A stretch of DNA of 64,000 bases, from the NCBI RefSeq assembly GCF_001189295.1, contig NZ_CP012159.1, forward strand, positions 744,001-808,000. Reading direction: 5' to 3'. Made by a program: the position numbers and the translations under genes. This DNA comes from Chondromyces crocatus. GTDB taxonomy: Bacteria; Myxococcota_A; Polyangia; Polyangiales; Polyangiaceae. The notes below the pieces were generated by a model. The model had not been told where the DNA came from. It made no database searches and saw only the letters and a list, made by a program, of their open reading frames with translations. This document shows positions 25,735-34,809 of this stretch, one piece after another (within the stretch, counting starts at the first letter, position 1; every line of letters begins with the position of its first letter).

Positions 25735-26163
25735 ATGAACTGGAAACAATTCGCAGCATGGGGGACGGTCGCGCTGAGCGCTGGCTTCTCGATGACTGCA
25801 TGCGCCGTGGGCACCGGGGAAGGTGTGGAGGCTGGTGAGGTCGCACAGGACGCGCTCGAAGAGTTCGGCGAGCAGTTCTGTGGCGGCATCGCGAACATGC
25901 CGTGTCCGGATGGCTTCGCGTGCGTCGACGATCCGCACGACGACTGCGATCCGCGGCGTGGTGGCTACGACTGTGGCGGGATCTGTGTCCCCGAGAGCGA
26001 CGAGAACACGCCACCTGGGGCCCAGGAAGCGTGCAGCTACGACGAGGAGGACAAGAACTACGTCCTGCGGGACCCACAGACGTGCATGGCGGCCCTGTTC
26101 CGTTGTCCCGACGGTCAGGATGCGTTCTTCGACCACTGCGGCTGTGGGTGCCTCGTCGAGTAG
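25735..26163 (+). CDS. Cys-rich Kazal-like lipoprotein
   Basis: A protein of 142 residues starting at ATG 25735 after GGGGAGG. The signal peptide ends in M-T-A-C (Cys23). Then come two Cys clusters: CGGIANMPCPDGFACVDD with DCDPRRGGYDCGGICV (about residues 50-85), a Kazal-like disulfide pattern, and C-S-Y-D-E-E-D with FRCPDGQDAFFDHCGCGCL at the C-terminus. Both blocks are typical of families expanded in myxobacteria. A protease-inhibitor or surface role is possible, but unproven. Confidence 0.8.
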   Translation: MNWKQFAAWGTVALSAGFSMTACAVGTGEGVEAGEVAQDALEEFGEQFCGGIANMPCPDGFACVDDPHDDCDPRRGGYDCGGICVPESDENTPPGAQEACSYDEEDKNYVLRDPQTCMAALFRCPDGQDAFFDHCGCGCLVE

Positions 26164-26522
26164 GCACGCATCACGCACGCTCGCGTCGCATGTCGCGCGT
26201 CGTTCAGCGCGTGCGTCGAAGGCAGCATGCGTCGTGCGCCTGCGCCGCGTCTCGCGTGTCGTGCGCACGGTGCGTCGAGCGGCGGTGCCTTCGTCGAGGG
26301 ACTGAAGCGGCGAGTGACTCGCCGAGCGGACTGCATCGGCTGCACACCCCGGTCGTGACCTCGTCAGGGGGCGCAGAGGCCTCCCGGGCTTCCTGCACCT
26401 ACCCGTCACGACCCGCGCGCTAGAGGAATGCCACCTACGCTGGTACAGCGCGCGCCTTACGTGCGTCGAGGCGCGGCCCTCCAACATGCGCGAGATCCGA
26501 GGAAGGACGACAACCGCGCAGC
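26164..26522. other. Intergenic region upstream of the type III PKS operon
   Basis: About 360 very CpG-rich bases with many GCGTCG/TCGCGCG runs and no supported gene. It should contain the promoter of the polyketide operon; no clear promoter boxes were seen. Confidence 0.4.
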
Positions 26523-27677
26523 GTGAGTGCTGTATGGTTCGCGCAGATCGGGAGGGAGACAGCACAACGCATGCGCGTCCGAGATCCATTCGATACGGAG
26601 GCTGCGCCCACGCTTCGCGCCGTCGAGCGACGGTTGCCTGCGCACTACGCGTCCCAGGAGCGCATCCTGGGCGCACTGCGCGAGCTCTGGGCGACGCGCC
26701 ACTTCAACCTCGACCGGCTGGAGGACCTTCATCGGGCAGTGCTGGTCTCGGGGCGACACCTCGCGCTCCCGCTGGAGGCATATCCGGCGCTGGAGCGCTT
26801 CGAGCAGCGGAACGACGCCTGGATTGGCGCGGCCGTCGAGCTCGCCGAGGAGGCGGTGCGGGGGGCGCTCGCGCGGGCGGGGCTCGAGCCCGAGGACGTC
26901 GACCACATCTTCTTCGTGACGGTCACCGGCATCGCCACACCGAGCGTCGACGCACGCCTGGTCAACCGGCTGGGCCTCCGGGAGGACGTGCGCCGGACGC
27001 CCATCTTCGGGCTCGGGTGCGTGGCGGGTGCGGCGGGGACGGCGCGCGTCGCCGACTACCTGCGGGGGCACCCGGACCACGTGGCGGTGCTCGTGTCCGT
27101 GGAGCTGTGCTCGCTGACGCTCCAGCGGGAGGATCTCTCGATTCAAAACGTCATCGCCTCTGCGCTCTTCGGTGACGGGGCAGCGGCGCTGGTGATGGAG
27201 GGGAGCGCGCGGGCGAAGCGTGCTCGAGGCGATCTGTCTCGAGGTCCACGGGTCGTGGACTCGCGCGCGGTGTTCTACCGCGACACCGAGCGCATCATGG
27301 GCTGGGACGTCGTCGACTCGGGCTTCAAGGTGGTGCTCTCGGCGAAGGTGCCGGAGCTGGTGCGCTCGCGCGCGCGTGGCGACGTCGACGTCTTCCTCGC
27401 GCAGCACGGGCTGGGCCGCAGCGACGTGCGCCACTGGGTCGCTCACACCGGCGGGCCCAAGGTGCTCTCGGCGATGGAAGAGGCGCTGGAGCTGGGGCCG
27501 GATGCCCTTGCGCGCTCCTGGAGTTCGCTCCGGCAGTACGGCAACCTTTCGTCGGCCTCGGTGCTCTTCGTGCTCGGTGACACGCTCGACGCGGGCGTCG
27601 CGGCACCAGGCGACTGGGGGTTCATGATGGCGATGGGGCCAGGGTTCTGCGCAGAGATGGTGCTGCTCCAGTGGTGA
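26523..27677 (+). CDS. Type III polyketide synthase (chalcone/stilbene synthase family)
   Basis: Homodimeric ketosynthase of 384 residues that extends an acyl starter with malonyl-CoA and cyclises the product. The catalytic triad is complete: Cys166 in FGLGCVAGA, His308 in VAHTGGPKV and Asn341 in YGNLSSASV. The C-terminal GPGFCAEMVLLQW is the family end motif. It starts at GTG 26523. It opens a five-gene operon with an ICMT-like methyltransferase, ACP, fatty acyl-AMP ligase and FAD monooxygenase. The first, second and fifth genes match the srsA-srsB-srsC phenolic-lipid operon of Streptomyces, so alkylresorcinol or alkylpyrone formation from a long acyl starter is the best guess. Confidence 0.94.
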   Translation: MSAVWFAQIGRETAQRMRVRDPFDTEAAPTLRAVERRLPAHYASQERILGALRELWATRHFNLDRLEDLHRAVLVSGRHLALPLEAYPALERFEQRNDAWIGAAVELAEEAVRGALARAGLEPEDVDHIFFVTVTGIATPSVDARLVNRLGLREDVRRTPIFGLGCVAGAAGTARVADYLRGHPDHVAVLVSVELCSLTLQREDLSIQNVIASALFGDGAAALVMEGSARAKRARGDLSRGPRVVDSRAVFYRDTERIMGWDVVDSGFKVVLSAKVPELVRSRARGDVDVFLAQHGLGRSDVRHWVAHTGGPKVLSAMEEALELGPDALARSWSSLRQYGNLSSASVLFVLGDTLDAGVAAPGDWGFMMAMGPGFCAEMVLLQW

Positions 27678-28243
27678 CCTCGCAGGCGCTCTACCTCGGG
27701 TTCCTCGGCTTCCTCGCCGTGGAGCGGCTGGCGGAGCTGCACCTCTCCAGCCGCAACGCGGCGTGGGCGTTCGCGCGCGGTGGCGTGGAGATGGGGCAGG
27801 GGCATTACCCGATCATGGCGGCGTTCCACACGCTGTTCCTCGGGGCCTGTGCGACCGAGGTGCTGTTCCTCGACCGCGCCTTTCCGGGCGCGCTCGGCTG
27901 GATGGCGCTCGCGCTGGCTGCTCTGGCGCAGGGGCTCCGTTACTGGGCCGTCTCGACGCTCGGCCCGCGCTGGAACACGCGGGTGATCGTCGTGCCGGGG
28001 CTCGCGCCGGTGGTGGGCGGGCCGTACCGCTTCCTGCGCCACCCCAACTACGTGGCGGTGATGATGGAGATGGCCGTGGTGCCGCTGATCCACGGGGCGT
28101 GGATCAGCGCCGTGCTGTTCTCGGTGGGCAACGCGCTGCTGCTCTGGGTGCGCATCCGCGCCGAGGAGCGGGCGCTCGGTCCGCTGTGGGCCGACGCCTT
28201 TGCTGGCAGGCCGCGATTCGTTCCGGAGGTGCGCCGTGAGTGA
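27674..28243 (+). CDS. ICMT-like methyltransferase (SrsB type)
   Basis: Integral membrane protein of 189 residues of the isoprenylcysteine carboxyl methyltransferase family, with several hydrophobic helices. The C-terminal SAM-binding signature is GGPYRFLRHPNYVAV, followed by a conserved E-E (RAEERALG). In the srs-type phenolic lipid pathway the equivalent enzyme O-methylates the alkylresorcinol; that role is inferred from context. GTG 27674 overlaps the synthase stop by 4 bases; GTG 27671 is an equal alternative. Confidence 0.9.
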   Translation: MTSQALYLGFLGFLAVERLAELHLSSRNAAWAFARGGVEMGQGHYPIMAAFHTLFLGACATEVLFLDRAFPGALGWMALALAALAQGLRYWAVSTLGPRWNTRVIVVPGLAPVVGGPYRFLRHPNYVAVMMEMAVVPLIHGAWISAVLFSVGNALLLWVRIRAEERALGPLWADAFAGRPRFVPEVRRE

Positions 28244-28502
28244 GCTTGGCGTGGACGAGCGGGAGATCGAGGCGATCGGAATCATCCAACGGGTGCTCGC
28301 CGGGGAGCTCGAGCGGGAGCACCCGGTCGAGCCAGCGCAGAGCCTGCGCGAGCTCGCGCTCGACAGCATGGAGGTGACCGTGCTCGTGGTGGAGCTGGAG
28401 AACCACTTCCGCGTGCGTCTCGACCCCGCCGATGCCGCCGAGGTCGCGACGCTCGCCGATCTCGCCCGCCTCGTCGCGGCGCGCGCTCGGGAGGCGTCGT
28501 GA
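28236..28502 (+). CDS. Acyl carrier protein
   Basis: A protein of 88 residues with the four-helix carrier fold. The phosphopantetheine site is L-A-L-D-S-M-E (Ser near residue 47). It starts at GTG 28236, 7 bases after GGAGG, and overlaps the methyltransferase gene by 8 bases. Lying between the type III synthase and a fatty acyl-AMP ligase, it most likely receives the activated fatty acid and hands it on to the synthase as starter. Confidence 0.92.
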   Translation: MSELGVDEREIEAIGIIQRVLAGELEREHPVEPAQSLRELALDSMEVTVLVVELENHFRVRLDPADAAEVATLADLARLVAARAREAS

Positions 28503-30337
28503 CCGCGGCGGTCCCGGTGGGGATCGGGAGCGCTGCGGCCCTCGCCGCTGGGGAGGCGATGATGCGCTCGGGGTCGCTCGCAGGTCCGCGGCTCCCGCCG
28601 TCGCCGTTCGCGACGGTGGGCGAGGCGCTCGCGGCGGCGGCGGGGACGCGCGAGCGGCTGGTCCTCGTCGACGCGGGCGAGCAGGAGCAGGTGTTCTCGT
28701 GGGCCGAGGTGCGGAGCCGGGCTCGACGCGCGGCCGCGGCGCTGGCGCGCATGGGGGTGATCTCGGGCGATCGGGTCGCCATCATCCTGCCGACGTCGAT
28801 CGGGTTCATGGATGCGTTCTTCGGCGCGCTGCTCGCCGGCGCGACGCCGGTGCCGCTGTACCCTCCGGTGCGGCTCGGGCGTCTCGACGAGCATCTGCGG
28901 GCGACGGCACGGATGATCAAGGCTGCCGGCGCGGCGGTGGTGGTGACCGACAACCGGATGCGCTTGCTGCTCGGGCCCGCGCTCGCCGAGGCGCGCCCGC
29001 CGCTCGGGAGCGCGTCCGTGGACGATCTCTTGCGGATCACCAGCGAGTTCGAGGCACCTCACGACGCCGAGGCGCTGGCGCTGATCCAGTTCTCCTCGGG
29101 CTCCACGGTGGACCCGAAGCCGGTGGCGCTCCGGCAGCGTCACATCGCGGCGCAGATCACGGCCCTGATGGAGGAGATGCCGCTCCCCCGAGGCGAGGGC
29201 AACACGGGCGTCTCGTGGTTGCCGCTGTACCACGACATGGGTCTCATCGGCTGTCTGCTCTCGGCGCTGTACTACCGGGGTTCGCTGGTGCTGGTGCCCC
29301 CCGAGCTGTTCCTCGCGCGGCCGGTGCTCTGGCTGCGCGCGCTGTCGCGTCATCGGGGGCTCATCTCGCCGGCGCCGAGCTTCGCGTACAGCCTGTGCTT
29401 GCGGCGGGTGCGGGACGAGGATCTCGTCGGCGTGGATCTGTCGGGCTGGGAGCACGCGCTCTGTGGCGCCGAGCCGGTGTCGCTGCCGGCGCTGCGCGGG
29501 TTCGCCGAGCGGTTCGCGCGCTGGGGGTTCCGGAAAGAGGCGCTGCGGCCGGTGTACGGGCTGGCGGAGGCGTCGCTGGCGGTGACGTTCTCCCCTGCCG
29601 GCGAGGGGGTGCGCGCGATCGGCGTGGATCCGCAGGTGCTCGCCGCGGAGGGGCATGTGGTGCCCGGGGAGCACGAGCTCGCCTCGGTGGGGCGTCCGGT
29701 GGCCGGGTTCGAGGTGGAGGTGCGCGACGAGGAGGGGCACCGGCTGCCGGAGCGGCACGTGGGGCTCGTGTTCGCGCGGGGGCCGTCGGTGATGGATGGC
29801 TACTACCGCGCGCCAGAGGCGACGGCGAAGGCGCTGGACGGCGAAGGGTGGCTCGACACGGGTGACCTCGGGTTCCTCGCCGACGGGGCCCTGTACGTCA
29901 CCGGGCGCGCCAAGGATGTGGTGATCATCCGCGGAGCGAACCACGCGCCGCAGGCGTTCGAGGCGTGCCTGCTCGATGTGGAGGGTCTGCGGGAAGGGTG
30001 CGCCGTGGCGCTGGGCTTCACGCCGCCCGAGGGGGCCGAGGAGGCGCTGCTCGTGCTGACCGAGCGGGCACGGGACGAGCGGGGGGACGACGCGGCGCTG
30101 GAGGCGCGGGCACGCACGGCGATCGCCGAGGCGACGGGGGTGCGTCCACACACGGTGGTGTTGCTCCCGCCGGGCGCGCTCCCACGCACCAGCAGCGGCA
30201 AGCTTCGTCGGCGGGAGGCGCTGCGGCGGTTCCTCGCCGGAGAGCTGGGCGCGCCGGCGCCGACGGGGCCGTTGCGCCTCGCGCTCGCGGCGGCGCGCGG
30301 GGCGATCGCGCTGGCGCGCGCCAGGCGCTGGCCGTGA
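28499..30337 (+). CDS. Fatty acyl-AMP ligase (FAAL)
   Basis: Adenylate-forming enzyme of 612 residues that activates a free fatty acid as acyl-AMP for transfer to an ACP. The P-loop is IQFSSGSTVDP (196-206), with later motifs SWLPLYHDMGLIG, YGLAEASLAV, DTGDLGFL and VVIIRGANHAPQ. The HDMGL and R-G-x-N-H/Y-x-P-Q versions are typical of FAALs rather than acyl-CoA ligases. GTG 28499 overlaps the ACP stop by 4 bases, which ties the two together. No fused condensation or reductase domain follows. I infer that it loads the starter of the type III synthase. Confidence 0.92.
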   Translation: MTAAVPVGIGSAAALAAGEAMMRSGSLAGPRLPPSPFATVGEALAAAAGTRERLVLVDAGEQEQVFSWAEVRSRARRAAAALARMGVISGDRVAIILPTSIGFMDAFFGALLAGATPVPLYPPVRLGRLDEHLRATARMIKAAGAAVVVTDNRMRLLLGPALAEARPPLGSASVDDLLRITSEFEAPHDAEALALIQFSSGSTVDPKPVALRQRHIAAQITALMEEMPLPRGEGNTGVSWLPLYHDMGLIGCLLSALYYRGSLVLVPPELFLARPVLWLRALSRHRGLISPAPSFAYSLCLRRVRDEDLVGVDLSGWEHALCGAEPVSLPALRGFAERFARWGFRKEALRPVYGLAEASLAVTFSPAGEGVRAIGVDPQVLAAEGHVVPGEHELASVGRPVAGFEVEVRDEEGHRLPERHVGLVFARGPSVMDGYYRAPEATAKALDGEGWLDTGDLGFLADGALYVTGRAKDVVIIRGANHAPQAFEACLLDVEGLREGCAVALGFTPPEGAEEALLVLTERARDERGDDAALEARARTAIAEATGVRPHTVVLLPPGALPRTSSGKLRRREALRRFLAGELGAPAPTGPLRLALAAARGAIALARARRWP

Positions 30338-31455
30338 TCCGCTGTGACGTCGCCATCGTGGGCGGCGGACCTGCCGGGCTCTCGGTGGCGATCGCGGCCG
30401 CGGCGCGCGGGCTCCGCGCGGTGGTGCTGGAGCGCGGCGCGCTGCCCGTGGACAAGGCGTGTGGCGAGGGTCTGTTGCCGCTCGGCGTGGCGGCGCTCGA
30501 GCGCGCTGGCGCCCTGTCGCTGGTCGATCCGCGTGCGTGCGCGAAGCTCACGGGCATCCGCTACGTGCAGGAGGACGGGTCCACCGCCGAGGGGCGCCTG
30601 CCAGCGCCAGGAGGTCTGGGGATCCGACGCACGGCGCTCTCCGAGGCGCTGGCCCGGCGCGCGGTCGCGCTCGGCGCTGTGCTGCGCGCCTCGTGTCCGG
30701 CGCTCGCACATCGGCGGGTGGGGGGAAGGATGGAGATCACCACCCCGGAGGGGCTCGTCTCCGCGGGGCTGCTCGTCGCCGCCGATGGCCTCACGTCACG
30801 GGTGCGGCGCATCGAGCGGCTGGAGGCGGAGGCGCCGAGCGCGGCGCGTTCGTCAGCCGTATCGAGCGCGCCGCGCTTCGGCTTGAGGCGTCACTTCGAC
30901 CTCCCGCCCTGGTCCTCGTTCGTGGAAGTCCATCTCACCGAGGGCGCCGAGGCGTACGTGACGCCGGTGGGCGCAGATCAGGTGGGTGTCGCCATGCTCT
31001 GGCGCGGGGACGGCGGTGCTTCCCCGCGGTACGACGAACTCCTGGCGCGCTTCCCACGGCTCGTGGCGCAGCTCCGCGGTGCAGCACCGACGTCGCGACT
31101 GCGCGGCGCGGGACCGTTCGCGCGCTCGGCGCGTGTGCGGGTGGCGGACCGTCTGGTGCTGGTGGGTGATGCGGCCGGCTACGTGGATGCGGTGACCGGC
31201 GAGGGGCTCTCGCTGGCACTGCGGTGTGCCGAGGCGCTCGGAGAGATCCTCCCTGCCGCGCTCGCGAGCGGCGCGACCCGGGAAGCGCTCTCGCCCTACG
31301 AGGAGGCCTTCCAGCACATCTTTCGCAAGTACGCGCTGGTCACGCACGGCCTCCTCCAGCTCGCCGCCCGCCCCTGGTTGCGCCGCCCCGCGGTGCGCTG
31401 GCTCGGTCGGAACCCGGGCATCTTCGAGGCGGTGCTGAGGCAGGTGGTGGCCTAG
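30334..31455 (+). CDS. FAD-dependent monooxygenase/oxidoreductase (SrsC-like)
   Basis: Flavoprotein of 373 residues. The N-terminal Rossmann motif is VAIVGGGPAGLSVAIAA, followed by KACGEGLLPLGVAAL, the D-G-L-T-S-R-V-R-R motif and LVLVGDAAGYVDAVTGEGL near residue 275. It fits the group of FAD hydroxylases and geranylgeranyl-reductase-like enzymes found beside type III synthases. In the srs operon such an enzyme hydroxylates the methylated alkylresorcinol to a hydroquinone; the same step is inferred here. GTG 30334 overlaps the FAAL stop by 4 bases. The stop lies in an 18-bp palindrome shared with the convergent gene. Confidence 0.9.
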   Translation: MIRCDVAIVGGGPAGLSVAIAAAARGLRAVVLERGALPVDKACGEGLLPLGVAALERAGALSLVDPRACAKLTGIRYVQEDGSTAEGRLPAPGGLGIRRTALSEALARRAVALGAVLRASCPALAHRRVGGRMEITTPEGLVSAGLLVAADGLTSRVRRIERLEAEAPSAARSSAVSSAPRFGLRRHFDLPPWSSFVEVHLTEGAEAYVTPVGADQVGVAMLWRGDGGASPRYDELLARFPRLVAQLRGAAPTSRLRGAGPFARSARVRVADRLVLVGDAAGYVDAVTGEGLSLALRCAEALGEILPAALASGATREALSPYEEAFQHIFRKYALVTHGLLQLAARPWLRRPAVRWLGRNPGIFEAVLRQVVA

Positions 31456-31467
31456 CGCGCGCTAGGC
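31450..31467. terminator. 18-bp perfect palindrome at a convergent gene junction
   Basis: GCCTAGCGCGCGCTAGGC is its own complement. It contains the TAG stop of the FAD monooxygenase (31453-31455) and, on the other strand, the TAG stop of the GlsB/YmgE-type gene (31462-31464). As RNA it can form a 7-bp stem with a 4-base loop in both transcripts, so it may serve as a bidirectional terminator; there is no U tract. Confidence 0.5.
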
Positions 31468-31791
31468 GTCGCGGCGGGAGCGGCGCTTCTGGAAGAGCTC
31501 GACCCCGAAGGCCAGGATGGTCGCCCCGATCAGCGCCGAGATGACGGGGATGCCTGCGATCCTCGGGCCGAGGGGGCCGATCAGCAGGGTGCCCAGCCAG
31601 CTACCGAGCAGACCCGCGCCGATCGCGCCGAGCCAGCCGTAGGGAAGGTCCCCAGGAACGATGCGGTCTGCCAGCCACCCCACCGCGGCGGCGACCGCCA
31701 GGGTCACCAGCAAGCCGAAGAGGCTGAAGGTCAACCAGATACCCACCACGGCGACCGCCAGCATGGTCGCTCCGACGACGAGAGCTTGCAT
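31462..31791 (-). CDS. GlsB/YeaQ/YmgE-family stress membrane protein
   Basis: Membrane protein of 109 residues with three or four hydrophobic helices and the 'transglycosylase-associated' pattern: Gly-rich IGAGLLGSWLG followed by a hydrophobic ISALIGATILAFGVEL and a basic tail. Family members respond to envelope or acid stress; biochemistry is unknown. It lies 57 bp downstream of a small lipoprotein gene on the same strand, probably in one unit. Confidence 0.9.
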   Translation of the reverse strand: MQALVVGATMLAVAVVGIWLTFSLFGLLVTLAVAAAVGWLADRIVPGDLPYGWLGAIGAGLLGSWLGTLLIGPLGPRIAGIPVISALIGATILAFGVELFQKRRSRRDA

Positions 31792-31848
31792 CGTTCGCTC
31801 CTCCGTTTCGCAAAAAGATTGGGCCTCCCCGCTCCTCGATCAAGCGGC

Positions 31849-32088
31849 TCAGTCCTTCTTTTGTGTCTCCTCGCGGATCTTGTCACCCGCCTCTTCCATC
31901 TTTTCCCCGGCTTTCTCGACGCCTTCCTCGACCTTGTCGCCCGCTTTTTTCGCACCCTCCTCGATCTTGTCGCCAGCCTTGTCGAGGTCCTGCTCGACGG
32001 CGTCCGGCGTCTTCGGCTCTTCCTGGGATCGGCAAGCAGAGAGCAGTGCGACAGGGACGACGAGCAGAAAACACGCGAGCTTTCTCAT
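31849..32088 (-). CDS. Small charged helical lipoprotein
   Basis: A protein of 79 residues starting at ATG 32088. The signal peptide ends in L-L-S-A-C (Cys19). The mature part is made of about four heptad-like units such as KAGDKIEEGAKKAGDKVEEG, rich in Lys and Glu, which should form an amphipathic helix or coiled coil. It resembles small CsbD- or apolipoprotein-like stress proteins in style only. Pairing with the GlsB/YmgE gene suggests envelope stress. Confidence 0.8.
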   Translation of the reverse strand: MRKLACFLLVVPVALLSACRSQEEPKTPDAVEQDLDKAGDKIEEGAKKAGDKVEEGVEKAGEKMEEAGDKIREETQKKD

Positions 32089-32209
32089 GGGCGGACTTGC
32101 TTTCCAATGAGCGTGCCAACCTCGCGCGAGCACGGACGGGACACCTGACCGGGGGCGCGACGGCTCCTGGCCGGCGGCGGAGGAACGAGGGGAAGGCGAT
32201 CGAGCGCCA

Positions 32210-32887
32210 TCAGGGGGCGGCGCGCACGAGTGGGGCCGCGAGCGCGTCGGCGAGCGGGTCGCCGAGGTGGGCGGCGTCGTTCCACACGACGAGGCGCAAG
32301 GCGCCGGTCTCCCGCCGCTCGAAGACGCACACGGCGGTGTTCGTGGGGACCTGGAACTGGCGCATGCGTCCGGTGGGTACGCCCAGGGCCAGGGCCGTGA
32401 AGGTCTTGATCGCTGCACCGTGAGAGACGACGGCCGCCGCGCCACCTCGATGCAGGTCGGCGATGCGGTCGATGGCGCCGACGATGCGCGCGCCGAGCTC
32501 CGCGTACGTTTCGCCGCCGCCGCGTCGGACGTCGTCACCCCGTTGCCACGCCGCGTACTCCTCCGCGTAGCGCGTCTCGACCTCGCGGGACGACAGGCCC
32601 TGCCAGGCGCCGAGGTTCACCTCGCGCAGCGAGGGGTCGGTGATGGGGACGAGAGAGAGTGCCTCTCCGAGGATGGATGCCGTCTCGTGCGCGCGCTGGA
32701 GATCGGAGGCGTAGATCGCGTCGAGGTGGACGCGGGTGTGCACCAGTCGGGCGGCGAGCCGCGCGGCTTGCTCTCGCCCGCGTTCGTTCAAGCCGTGACC
32801 TGCGTGGCCCTGGAAGACCTGGCGCTGGTTGTCGTCGGTCTGACCGTGGCGGATCAACACGAGCTTCGTGGCGGTCATGGTGCCCAT
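32210..32887 (-). CDS. Histidine phosphatase (phosphoglycerate-mutase-like)
   Basis: A protein of 225 residues. The catalytic phosphohistidine motif is LVLIRHGQT near residue 10, with VFQGHAGHGLNERGREQA, S-D-L-Q-R-A-H-E-T-A and V-S-H-G-A-A in the expected order. It would be a cytoplasmic phosphatase or co-factor-dependent mutase-like enzyme; alpha-ribazole or small phosphate esters are possible substrates. A start at ATG 32878 is equally plausible. Monocistronic. Confidence 0.92.
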   Translation of the reverse strand: MGTMTATKLVLIRHGQTDDNQRQVFQGHAGHGLNERGREQAARLAARLVHTRVHLDAIYASDLQRAHETASILGEALSLVPITDPSLREVNLGAWQGLSSREVETRYAEEYAAWQRGDDVRRGGGETYAELGARIVGAIDRIADLHRGGAAAVVSHGAAIKTFTALALGVPTGRMRQFQVPTNTAVCVFERRETGALRLVVWNDAAHLGDPLADALAAPLVRAAP

Positions 32888-33274
32888 GTACCACGGGCGA
32901 TGGATCCGTCAGGTGTGTGCGTCGTCGGCCGTGGAGGGAAGGGAGGATCACGCGTGAAGGTGGGAGTCGGCCCCGCGGACGCTCACACGTGAGGGGCGAT
33001 GCTGCTCGTGCCGCGCGGCGGCGTTCACGCGATGGCAAGCGACGGTGAGCGGCGGTGCTCTCGTCGGACGGCGCTGGGGTGGTGTACCGAGGTGCTCACC
33101 TCGGGTCGCATGTGCAGGGGTCGTGGGAGCGAGCGATGCGCACGAGCTGGCGCGACCCTCCGCTACGTCGCTCTGCGTCAAGCCGCGTCAAGCCGCGAAA
33201 TCCTGCAGGCGGCAGTGGATCTTGGGCGGCGATGGGTGATGCTAGGGCCCGAACCGGATCGAGGAGGTCGCATC
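32888..33274. other. Intergenic region upstream of the aldehyde dehydrogenase
   Basis: About 387 bases between divergent genes with no supported gene. CCGCGTCAAGCCGCG (33185-33199) is an imperfect repeat. GAGGAGG at 33261-33267 is the ribosome binding site of the dehydrogenase. Confidence 0.4.
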
Positions 33275-34795
33275 ATGGTGTACAGCCCGCCGAATACGTC
33301 TGGTGCCAAGGTCGCGTTCAAGTCGCGGTACGGGAACTTCATCGGAGGGGAGTGGCGAGAGCCCATCAAGGGGCAGTATTTCGAGAACATCACGCCGGTC
33401 ACGGGAAAGCCGTTCTGCGAGGTCCCGCGCTCGACGGCGGAGGATGTCGAGAAGGCGCTCGACGCAGCGCACGGCGCAAAGGGTGCGTGGGGGAAGACCA
33501 CGCCCGCCGAGCGCGCCAACATCCTCAACAAGATTGCGGATCGGATCGAGCAGAACCTGGAGACGCTCGCCGTCGCCGAGACGTGGGAGAACGGCAAGCC
33601 GGTGCGCGAGACGCTCGCGGCCGATCTGCCGCTCACCGTGGATCACTTCCGTTACTTCGCCGGTGTCATCCGCGCGCAGGAGGGAGGGATCTCGGAGATC
33701 GACGCGAACACGTACGCGTACCACTTCCACGAGCCGCTCGGCGTGGTCGGCCAGATCATCCCCTGGAACTTCCCGATCTTGATGGCGGCCTGGAAGCTCG
33801 CGCCCGCGCTCGCAGCGGGCAACGCGGTGGTGATCAAGCCCGCAGAGCAGACGCCCGCGTCCCTGCTGCTCTTGATGGAACTCGTGGGTGACCTGCTCCC
33901 CGCGGGCGTGGTGAACGTGGTGAACGGCTTCGGCGTGGAGGCGGGCAAGCCCCTCGCGTCCAGCCCGCGGATCGCCAAGGTGGCGTTCACCGGCGAGACG
34001 ACGACGGGGCGCCTGATCATGCAGTACGCGAGCGAGAATCTGATCCCGGTCACGCTGGAGCTGGGCGGCAAGTCGCCGAACATCTTCTTCGAGGACGTGC
34101 TCGACAAGGACGACGACTACCTCCAGAAGGCGCTGGAGGGCTTCGGCATGTTCGCGCTGAACCAGGGCGAGGTGTGCACGTGCCCGTCACGCGCGCTCAT
34201 CAGCGAGAAGATCTACGGGCAGTTCATCGAGCGCGCGGTGGACCGGGCGAAGAAGCACGTGCCAGGCAACCCGCTCGACCCGGCCACGACCGTCGGCGCG
34301 CAGGCGTCGCGTGATCAGCTGGAGAAGATCCTGAGCTACCTCGCGATCGGCAAGCAGGAGGGCGCGAAGGTGCTGCTCGGCGGCGAGCAGGCGAAGCTCT
34401 CGGGGGATCTCGAGGGTGGCTACTACGTGCAACCGACGGTGTTCCAGGGGCACAACAAGATGCGTGTGTTCCAGGAGGAGATCTTCGGGCCCGTGGTGAG
34501 CGTCACGAGCTTCAAGGACTACGACGACGCGATCGCCATGGCGAACGACACGCTCTACGGGCTCGGCGCCGGGGTGTGGACGCGCGACGGGACGCAAGCG
34601 TTCCGCGCGGGCCGCGCCATCCAGGCAGGCCGGGTGTGGACGAACTGCTACCACCACTACCCGGCGCACGCGGCGTTCGGGGGCTACAAGCATTCGGGCA
34701 TCGGGCGAGAGAACCACGCGATGATGCTGCGGCACTACCAGCAGACGAAGAACCTGCTGGTGAGCTACGACCCGAAGCCGATGGGCTTCTTCTGA
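33275..34795 (+). CDS. NAD(P)+-dependent aldehyde dehydrogenase (AcoD/ExaC type)
   Basis: Cytoplasmic enzyme of 506 residues that oxidises aldehydes to acids. Catalytic Cys301 lies in [11 protein letters not shown] and general base Glu262 in LELGGKSPN; the cofactor region has IIPWNFPI and FTGETTTGR. The N-terminus [17 protein letters not shown] and length are typical of acetaldehyde dehydrogenases of alcohol metabolism. The DUF779 gene 14 bp downstream is a common companion of this subgroup. Confidence 0.95.
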   Translation: MVYSPPNTSGAKVAFKSRYGNFIGGEWREPIKGQYFENITPVTGKPFCEVPRSTAEDVEKALDAAHGAKGAWGKTTPAERANILNKIADRIEQNLETLAVAETWENGKPVRETLAADLPLTVDHFRYFAGVIRAQEGGISEIDANTYAYHFHEPLGVVGQIIPWNFPILMAAWKLAPALAAGNAVVIKPAEQTPASLLLLMELVGDLLPAGVVNVVNGFGVEAGKPLASSPRIAKVAFTGETTTGRLIMQYASENLIPVTLELGGKSPNIFFEDVLDKDDDYLQKALEGFGMFALNQGEVCTCPSRALISEKIYGQFIERAVDRAKKHVPGNPLDPATTVGAQASRDQLEKILSYLAIGKQEGAKVLLGGEQAKLSGDLEGGYYVQPTVFQGHNKMRVFQEEIFGPVVSVTSFKDYDDAIAMANDTLYGLGAGVWTRDGTQAFRAGRAIQAGRVWTNCYHHYPAHAAFGGYKHSGIGRENHAMMLRHYQQTKNLLVSYDPKPMGFF

Positions 34796-34809
34796 TCGGA
34801 GGGATGGCG

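Noticed and set aside
27443-30151. Reverse-strand open frame of about 900 codons opposite the PKS operon
   Set aside because: High GC content leaves long open antisense frames; the sequence is His/Arg/Pro-rich without domains, and the forward genes have complete motifs.
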